From: Bacillota bacterium
GTDB lineage: Bacteria > Bacillota > Bacilli > Paenibacillales > Paenibacillaceae
Length of the DNA: 9,777 bases
Assembly: GCA_023418755.1 (NCBI GenBank)
Contig: JAEZZE010000453.1
Span: 1-9,777 of the forward strand
Direction: 5' to 3'
Each line of letters starts with the position of its first letter. Position 1 is the first letter of the stretch. Position numbers and translations under genes: made by a program. Under the pieces are notes generated by a model, which was given only the letters and a program-made list of their open reading frames with translations, did not search any database and was not told the origin of the DNA. Shown piece by piece: positions 5,537-9,777 of this stretch.

Positions 5537-6313
5537 TCACCTTGACTCTTTTGCCGAATTTTCCCGTTCTGTCCGCAGGCTGTCCAGCCACGCCCGTTCC
5601 TCTCCCGTCAGCTCCGCTTTCTGCAGCAGCTCGGGACGCCGGACGAGCGTCCGCTCGAGCGATTGCCGGCGGCGCCACTTCTCGATCTCGGCATGATGGC
5701 CGGAGAGCAGGGCGTCCGGCACCTTCCACCCTCTGAATTCCGCCGGCCGGGTGTAGTGCGGATATTCGAGCAAGCCGTCGCTGAACGAATCGGCGACTGC
5801 CGACTGCTCGTTGCCGAGAACGCCCGGCAGCAGCCGGACGACCGCATCTGTGACGACCATCGCGGGCAGCTCCCCGCCGGTCAGCACGTAATCCCCGACC
5901 GACAGCTCGTCCGTCACGAGATGCTCGCGAATACGCTCGTCGTAGCCTTCGTAATGGCCGCATATGAAAATCAGATGCGATTCTTCGGACAGCTCCCCCG
6001 CGATTTCCTGGGTGAACGGCCTGCCCTGCGGACACATTAGAATAATTCTCGGCTTGCGTCCTGCCGATTCGCTTTCCGCGTGCCGCTCCAGCAAATGCTC
6101 CACCGCTCCGAAGATCGGCTCGGCCTTCAGCACCATCCCGCCGCCGCCCCCGTAAGGGGTATCGTCGACCGTGTTATGCTTATTGTTGGCAAAATCGCGA
6201 AAATTAAGCGTGTTCAGCGATACGATTCCTTTGTCGCGCGCCTTGCCCAGAATGCTCGAGCCGAATACGCCCGCGAACATTTCCGGAAACAGCGTCAAAA
6301 CGTCTATCCTCAT
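5537..6313 (-). CDS. trmD: tRNA (guanine37-N1)-methyltransferase
   Basis: 258 residues, a typical TrmD (SPOUT class, trefoil-knot SAM site, homodimer). It makes m1G37 in tRNAs and so prevents +1 frameshifting. Visible landmarks are MRIDVLTLFPEMF at the start, DDTPYGGGGGM (50-60), ICGHYEGYDERI (117-128), LTGGELPAMVVTDAVVRLLP (144-163), GVLGNEQSAVADSF (164-177), whose Asp175 lines up with the catalytic Asp of E. coli TrmD, and YPHYTRP (184-190). The ATG is one base from the rimM stop codon (TAGCATG), so the two are translationally coupled. A GGAAGGG lies 12 bases upstream within rimM. Confidence 0.97.
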   Translation of the reverse strand: MRIDVLTLFPEMFAGVFGSSILGKARDKGIVSLNTLNFRDFANNKHNTVDDTPYGGGGGMVLKAEPIFGAVEHLLERHAESESAGRKPRIILMCPQGRPFTQEIAGELSEESHLIFICGHYEGYDERIREHLVTDELSVGDYVLTGGELPAMVVTDAVVRLLPGVLGNEQSAVADSFSDGLLEYPHYTRPAEFRGWKVPDALLSGHHAEIEKWRRRQSLERTLVRRPELLQKAELTGEERAWLDSLRTERENSAKESR

Positions 6314-6314
6314 G

Positions 6315-6836
6315 CTAGAGCAGCCCTTCCATCAAATGCACCTTGATTTTGCGCCCGGCGACGTCGACGTCGAGCACGACGTCTTCGATGACCGGCAGCA
6401 GCAGCTCTTTGCCTTTGGACATCTTCACGACCCAGACGTCGTTCGCGCCGGGAGACAATACGTCGGAGACTTTCCCGAGAAGCTCGCCCTCTTCCGTGAA
6501 CACTTCGCAGCCGACGATATCCCGAACGTAATATTCCCCTTCCTCCAGCTGCACGCGGTCGTCTTCGGCCACTTTAAGCTCCCAGCCCTTGTATTTCTCC
6601 GCCTCGTTGATGTCGTCGAAGCCTTTGATCTTTACGACATACATCTTCTTCTGCTCTCGCGCCGAAGCGATCTCCACCGTGACCGGCTCTCCGGATTCCG
6701 GCGGGATCATCAGCAGCTTGCTGCCCGCCTTGAACCGCACCTCCGGAAAATCCGTCTGCGGCCATACCTTCAGCTCTCCTCTGATTCCGTGCGTGTTGAC
6801 AATTTTTCCGACGTTAAGCAACCGGCCTTCCGACAT
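6315..6836 (-). CDS. rimM: Ribosome maturation factor RimM (16S processing)
   Basis: 173 residues from the ATG at 6836-6834. The N-terminal RimM beta-barrel starts at LLNVGKIVNTHGIRGELKVW (6-25). The second half, from about residue 95 (EGEYYVRDIVGCEV) to the end, is the PRC-barrel, with PGANDVWVV and LLLPVIEDVV. RimM binds S19 and assists 30S head assembly. The reading frame is open further upstream to 7052, but the start at 6836 has GGAAGGGG eight bases before it and gives the standard N-terminus. Upstream lie a khpA terminator and a promoter candidate. In B. subtilis ylqD lies between khpA and rimM; here there is none. Confidence 0.95.
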   Translation of the reverse strand: MSEGRLLNVGKIVNTHGIRGELKVWPQTDFPEVRFKAGSKLLMIPPESGEPVTVEIASAREQKKMYVVKIKGFDDINEAEKYKGWELKVAEDDRVQLEEGEYYVRDIVGCEVFTEEGELLGKVSDVLSPGANDVWVVKMSKGKELLLPVIEDVVLDVDVAGRKIKVHLMEGLL

Positions 6837-6876
6837 GCGGCTAACCCCTTCCATTCTGCGCCAACTCTTAACCTTT

Positions 6877-6906
6877 ATCATATCGCATCGGCGCCCGCGC
6901 GCGCAA
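6877..6906 (-). promoter_or_regulatory. Promoter candidate for rimM-trmD
   Basis: On the minus strand TATGAT (6882-6877) with TTGCGC (6906-6901) 18 bases upstream, giving a leader of about 33 bases before rimM. The -10 is good and the -35 is half-matched. The spacer is strongly G+C with alternating GC steps. The terminator after khpA makes an internal promoter likely. Confidence 0.45.
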
Positions 6907-6994
6907 ACGCGCCAAGCGCGAGCGAAGGCCGCCCGGCTTGGATGCCGGCAGGACACGAACGGCGGACGCAAAGCTCGCGGCCATATCGCCATGC

Positions 6995-7027
6995 AAAAAG
7001 CCGTACCATGCAGACGCACGGTACGGC
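6995..7027 (-). terminator. Terminator after khpA
   Basis: On the minus strand GCCGTACC (7027-7020) pairs with GGTACGGC (7007-7000). Three more pairs follow after one mismatch, and the hairpin is followed by TTTTT (6999-6995). It lies 11 bases after the khpA stop. Confidence 0.85.
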
Positions 7028-7038
7028 CTCTTAGCCTA

Positions 7039-7272
7039 TTATTCCGAGACAATATCCACGATGACGCGCTTCCGCTCCTTGACGGAGGCGGAAGAGACTA
7101 CCGTGCGCAGCGCCTTGGCGATGCGCCCCTGTTTGCCGATAACTTTGCCGACATCGTCGGGATGCACGGAAAGCTCGTACACCAGGCCTCTCGCGTCTTC
7201 CCTGACCTGAATCTGCACGTCTTCCGGATGATCCACAAGCGCTCGGGCGATAACCCGAATCAATTGTTCCAT
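7039..7272 (-). CDS. khpA: KH-domain RNA-binding protein KhpA (YlqC)
   Basis: 77 residues, the normal size. A single KH domain of the YlqC/KhpA type with the RNA-binding loop VGKVIGKQGRIAKALR (41-56). In Gram-positive bacteria KhpA pairs with KhpB and affects cell division, cell length and RNA metabolism. GGAGGG lies seven bases before the ATG. It is the last gene before a strong terminator, and is separated from rpsP by a tandem structured repeat rather than by a tight junction. Confidence 0.95.
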   Translation of the reverse strand: MEQLIRVIARALVDHPEDVQIQVREDARGLVYELSVHPDDVGKVIGKQGRIAKALRTVVSSASVKERKRVIVDIVSE

Positions 7273-7290
7273 GGCTCAGCCCTCCGGTTA

Positions 7291-7384
7291 GAGACTGCAT
7301 TGAAATCAAGTATCGCTCATTTCGCCGCAGCTCCTTGGAGACTGCACCGAAATCAAGTATCGTTAATTTCGCCGCAGCTCCTTA
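7291..7384. repeat. 47-bp tandem duplication with hairpin potential
   Basis: Units 7291-7337 and 7338-7384 agree at about 43 of 47 positions and fill most of the rpsP-khpA gap. In the minus-strand RNA the unit nearer rpsP can fold CTGCGGCGAAATTAA against TTGATTTCGGTGCAG around the loop CGATAC, a 15-bp stem with one mismatch and two G-U pairs. The other unit folds similarly but with three mismatches. Each unit also contains AAGGAG. No T run follows, so it is not a classical terminator. Confidence 0.8.
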
Positions 7385-7393
7385 GTGACAGGA

Positions 7394-7666
7394 TTACTTC
7401 TGGAGCTTGGATTCGTGGAACTTCTTCAAAACGCCGGCTTTGCTGAGCAGGTTGCGAACGGTATCGGAAGCTTGCGCTCCGTTTTGCAGCCATTTCAACG
7501 CTTTTTCCTCGTCGATCTGTACTTGGGTCGGTTGAGCGACCGGGTTGTACACGCCGATTTCTTCAATAAAACGACCATCGCGCGGGGAACGGGAATCCGA
7601 TACGACTACGCGATAGAACGGAGCTTTGTGAGCGCCGATCCGTTTCAAACGAATGCGAACTGCCAT
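7394..7666 (-). CDS. rpsP: 30S ribosomal protein S16
   Basis: 90 residues, the usual length in Bacillota. It starts MAVRIRLKRIGAHKAPFYRV, followed by VVSDSRSPRDGRFIEEIGVYNP, the S16 signature. S16 is a primary 5'-domain binder needed for 30S assembly. A perfect AAGGAGGTG lies nine bases before the ATG. It is 47 bases downstream of ffh with no terminator or evident promoter between, so the two are probably co-transcribed. Confidence 0.97.
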   Translation of the reverse strand: MAVRIRLKRIGAHKAPFYRVVVSDSRSPRDGRFIEEIGVYNPVAQPTQVQIDEEKALKWLQNGAQASDTVRNLLSKAGVLKKFHESKLQK

Positions 7667-7713
7667 GTGACTTTCACCTCCTTGACAAGAGTAAGAATCG
7701 CGCTTCCGTTCTC

Positions 7714-9096
7714 TTAGAACGGGAACTTCATGTTTTTGCCTTTGCCCCCGAACATGCCCTTGAGCGCCTTCATGCCGCCCTTCGGTCCTTTCGGACCCAT
7801 CATGCCGGAAAACTGCTTCATCATTTTCTTCATGTCCTCGAACTGCCTCAGCAGCCGGTTGACGTCGGCCAGCGTCGTGCCGCTTCCCGCGGCGATCCGC
7901 TTGCGCCGGCTGTAGTTGATGATGTCCGGCTTCCGCTTCTCCGCCTTCGTCATCGACTTGGCGATCGCTTCCGTGCGGGCGATCTGCTTCTCGTCGATCT
8001 TGAAGTTCGGATTGTTCTTGACCTTGCTCATGCCCGGGAGCATGTCGAGCAATTGATCGAGCGGCCCCAGCTTGCGAACCTGCTCCATCTGCTCGAGGAA
8101 ATCGTCGAAGGTGAACTCGGCGGTGCGCATCTTGCGCTCCATCTCGGCCGCCTTCTCCTGGTCCATGTTCTCTTGCGCCTTCTCGATCAGCGACAGCATG
8201 TCGCCCATGCCGAGAATCCGCGAGGCCATCCGGTCCGGGTGGAACGCTTCGAGTTGGTCGATCTTCTCGCCCGTGGAAGCGAATTTAATCGGGCAGCCGG
8301 TAACGGCTTTGACCGACAGCGCCGCGCCGCCGCGCGTATCGCCGTCGAGCTTCGTCAGCACGACGCCCGTCAGCGCGAGCTGCTCGTGGAAGCTCTTGGC
8401 GACGTTGACGGCTTCCTGCCCGGTCATCGCGTCGACGACGAGAAGCACTTCGTCGGGAGTTACCGCGGCATGGATATCCTTGATCTCCTGCATCAATTCC
8501 TCGTCGATCTGAAGACGGCCCGCCGTATCGATCAGGACGTAGTCGTTGCCCTGCTCCTTCGCCAGCTGCACGCCTTGCTTCGCGATCTCGACGGGGCTGA
8601 CCTTGTCCCCGAGCGTGAATACCGGAGCGCCGATCTGTCCGCCGAGCACCTCCAGCTGCTTGATCGCCGCAGGCCGGTAAATATCGCCGGCGACGAGCAG
8701 CGGCTTATGGTTCTGGGACTGCAGCAGCTTGGCCAGCTTGCCGGTTAGCGTCGTTTTGCCCGCGCCCTGCAATCCGGCCATCAGAATCACCGTCGGAGGC
8801 TTGCCGGCCTTCGCCAGCTTCTCCTGCGTGCCGCCCATCAGCTCGGTCAATTCCTTGTTGACGATATCGATGATCACCATCGCGGGCGTGAAGCTCTTCT
8901 GCACTTCCTGGCCGGTCGCGCGCTCCTTCACCTTGGCGATGAAGTCCTTGACGACTTTGAAGTTTACGTCCGCTTCCAGCAGAGCCAGGCGAACTTCGCG
9001 CATCGCTTCGTTGACGTCGTCCTCCGAAACTTTGCCGCGGGTTTTCAGCTTCCCGAATACGTTCTGCAGCCGGGTTGTCAATCCTTCGAATGCCAT
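7714..9096 (-). CDS. ffh: Signal recognition particle protein Ffh (SRP54)
   Basis: 460 residues. It binds 4.5S/6S RNA and signal sequences of nascent membrane and secreted proteins, and with FtsY docks ribosomes at the membrane. The N helical bundle (1-about 90) precedes the G domain with G1 GLQGAGKTT (108-116), DIYRPAA (138-144), G3 DTAGRL (190-195) and G4 TKLDGDTRGG (248-257). The M domain, from about 300, includes SRRKRIAAGSGT, the SRP RNA-binding motif, and a Met/Gly/Lys-rich tail ending KNMKFPF. AGGAGGG lies eight bases before the ATG. ylxM is 57 bases upstream. Confidence 0.98.
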   Translation of the reverse strand: MAFEGLTTRLQNVFGKLKTRGKVSEDDVNEAMREVRLALLEADVNFKVVKDFIAKVKERATGQEVQKSFTPAMVIIDIVNKELTELMGGTQEKLAKAGKPPTVILMAGLQGAGKTTLTGKLAKLLQSQNHKPLLVAGDIYRPAAIKQLEVLGGQIGAPVFTLGDKVSPVEIAKQGVQLAKEQGNDYVLIDTAGRLQIDEELMQEIKDIHAAVTPDEVLLVVDAMTGQEAVNVAKSFHEQLALTGVVLTKLDGDTRGGAALSVKAVTGCPIKFASTGEKIDQLEAFHPDRMASRILGMGDMLSLIEKAQENMDQEKAAEMERKMRTAEFTFDDFLEQMEQVRKLGPLDQLLDMLPGMSKVKNNPNFKIDEKQIARTEAIAKSMTKAEKRKPDIINYSRRKRIAAGSGTTLADVNRLLRQFEDMKKMMKQFSGMMGPKGPKGGMKALKGMFGGKGKNMKFPF

Positions 9097-9153
9097 CTTC
9101 CCATCCCTCCTTCGGAACGGTTATTGTTCCATGCTCCGTCCGGCCGACGCCGT

Positions 9154-9504
9154 TTATTCCGCGTTTCTCAACAGCGCCGCGGTACGGGCGAGCGGCTGGC
9201 GCCATTCCGCCGGCAATCCGGCGATCTGCTCTTCCAGCAGGTCGATTCCCGCGCTCAACCGGCTGTGCCTCTCCGCGAGTCCGAGCTTCGCTTCGTACTC
9301 CTCCAGCACCTGCTCCGCCCGCTTCAAATGCTCGTAAACCGCCTGCCGGCTGATCCGGAAATCCGCGGCGATCTCGCCCAGTGTATAGTCATCGTGAAAA
9401 TAACATTTCAGGAACGTCTGCTGCTTGTCGGTTAACAAAGGTCCGTAAAAATCAAACAACTCATTGATTCGGTTCGTCTTCTCGAGCGCGTTCTCCCCGT
9501 TCAC
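9154..9504 (-). CDS. ylxM: YlxM/p13-like HTH protein (UPF0122), SRP-associated
   Basis: 116 residues from a GTG at 9504-9502, supported by AGGGGGAG eight bases upstream; there is no better in-frame ATG. The helix-turn-helix resembles sigma-70 region 4: LLTDKQQTFLKCYFHDDYTL (23-42), then EIAADFRISRQAVYEHLKRA (44-63). A helical tail follows. YlxM proteins are encoded next to ffh in most Bacillota, and the Streptococcus homologue modulates SRP activity. Position as first gene of the ffh operon fits this. Confidence 0.93.
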   Translation of the reverse strand: MNGENALEKTNRINELFDFYGPLLTDKQQTFLKCYFHDDYTLGEIAADFRISRQAVYEHLKRAEQVLEEYEAKLGLAERHSRLSAGIDLLEEQIAGLPAEWRQPLARTAALLRNAE

Positions 9505-9616
9505 AATGGCTGCTCCCCCTCATTCCCTTGCGACGTGATGCGTATCCGGCGTTCAGCCCGCATCCCCGCGCTTGCGGCGTCAAGGAAAAACACTTTACAC
9601 CTCAGTCACATTGCCT

Positions 9617-9645
9617 ATCATACCTAAAAGAAAATAGGATGTCAA
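9617..9645 (-). promoter_or_regulatory. Strong sigma-A promoter of the ylxM-ffh operon
   Basis: On the minus strand a perfect TTGACA (9645-9640), a 17-base spacer and TATGAT (9622-9617). Transcription would start near 9610, leaving about 105 bases of leader before the ylxM GTG. The -35 lies inside a hairpin arm. Confidence 0.85.
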
Positions 9646-9665
9646 GGTGAATACCTTAACATCCT
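9623..9665 (-). terminator. Terminator of an upstream minus-strand gene outside the window
   Basis: On the minus strand AGGATGTTAAGGT (9665-9653) pairs with ACCTTGACATCCT (9648-9636) around the 4-base loop ATTC: 13 pairs, one of them G-U, followed by ATTTTCTTTT. On the plus-strand RNA the same position is an A-C mismatch, so the structure is made for the minus strand. It overlaps the ylxM promoter. Confidence 0.65.
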
Positions 9666-9678
9666 TCTTACAGTATTG

Positions 9679-9777
9679 CTTATTCGTATGCCCTTCGTGC
9701 GTCCGTCGCTACTTCCGGCACATTAGTCTCGCCTCGCGAGCTTATTCGTGCGTCCATCGTAAATTCCGGCACATTAG
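9679..9777. repeat. Direct repeats at the right edge
   Basis: A 33-bp block beginning TTCGTGCGTCC and ending TTCCGGCACATTAG occurs at 9694-9726 and 9745-9777 with four differences, offset 51. Both are preceded by GCTTATTCGT (9679-9688 and 9740-9749), so the longer unit was probably about 48 bp, with about 10 bp lost in the second. The repeat may continue beyond the window. Together with the ylxM leader this accounts for 9505-9777; no gene is seen there. Confidence 0.7.

Noticed and set aside
4821..5696. 291-codon plus-strand open frame across lepB, rplS and trmD
   Set aside because: It is antisense to three well-recognised genes and a leader, and has no domain features.
7291..7384. CRISPR-like array
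   Set aside because: Only two directly abutting units with no unique spacers between them.
6171..7446. Long plus-strand open frames antisense to trmD, rimM and khpA
   Set aside because: They mirror the G+C codon bias of conserved minus-strand genes and span intergenic terminators.
9505..9610. Riboswitch or SRP RNA gene in the ylxM leader
   Set aside because: Only short G+C hairpins are visible; no recognisable aptamer core or SRP RNA GGAA tetraloop structure.

Overview
The window looks like chromosome of a spore-forming Bacillota of the Paenibacillaceae type (Paenibacillus or Cohnella-like). The grounds are the moderately high G+C, strong AGGAGG-type ribosome binding sites, a YheC/YheD spore-coat-type gene, and the conserved cluster ylxM-ffh-rpsP-khpA-rimM-trmD-rplS-lepB-rbgA, all on the minus strand. 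Genus is inferred from gene order and composition only.

Layout. Positions 1-743 (-) hold a YheC/YheD family ATP-grasp gene cut by the left edge. It diverges from an acyl-CoA dehydrogenase-family flavoprotein (997-2169, +), which is followed by a small PhnB-like VOC protein (2277-2687, +) with its own promoter and a strong terminator. Positions 2749-2961 (-) hold the decayed remains of an OmpR/PhoB-type response regulator. The rest, 2965-9504, is the minus-strand translation and secretion cluster. Transcription enters at about 9610 from a near-consensus sigma-A promoter and passes through ylxM, ffh, rpsP and khpA. These encode the SRP GTPase, its small HTH partner, ribosomal protein S16 and a KH RNA-binding protein. 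A terminator follows khpA, and a second promoter candidate precedes rimM-trmD (16S maturation factor and tRNA m1G37 methyltransferase). rplS (L19) has its own promoter, a long structured leader of the L19-leader kind, and its own terminator. lepB (signal peptidase I) and rbgA (50S assembly GTPase, with an L19-proximal locus as in Bacillus) complete the series. The cluster is therefore split by internal terminators and promoters rather than being one simple operon.

The genes are ordinary. The interesting material is between them: a 222-bp element with 14-bp perfect terminal inverted repeats and three internal hairpins between lepB and rbgA; a 47-bp tandem duplication that folds into hairpins between rpsP and khpA; the response-regulator relic with readable frameshifts; a terminator hairpin whose descending arm is also the -35 box of the ylxM-ffh promoter; tandem ACGTACGT palindromes abutting the VOC promoter; and direct repeats at the right edge. 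The ylqD gene that sits between khpA and rimM in Bacillus subtilis is absent. I found no undescribed multi-gene system, CRISPR array, tRNA, rRNA or intact insertion sequence.
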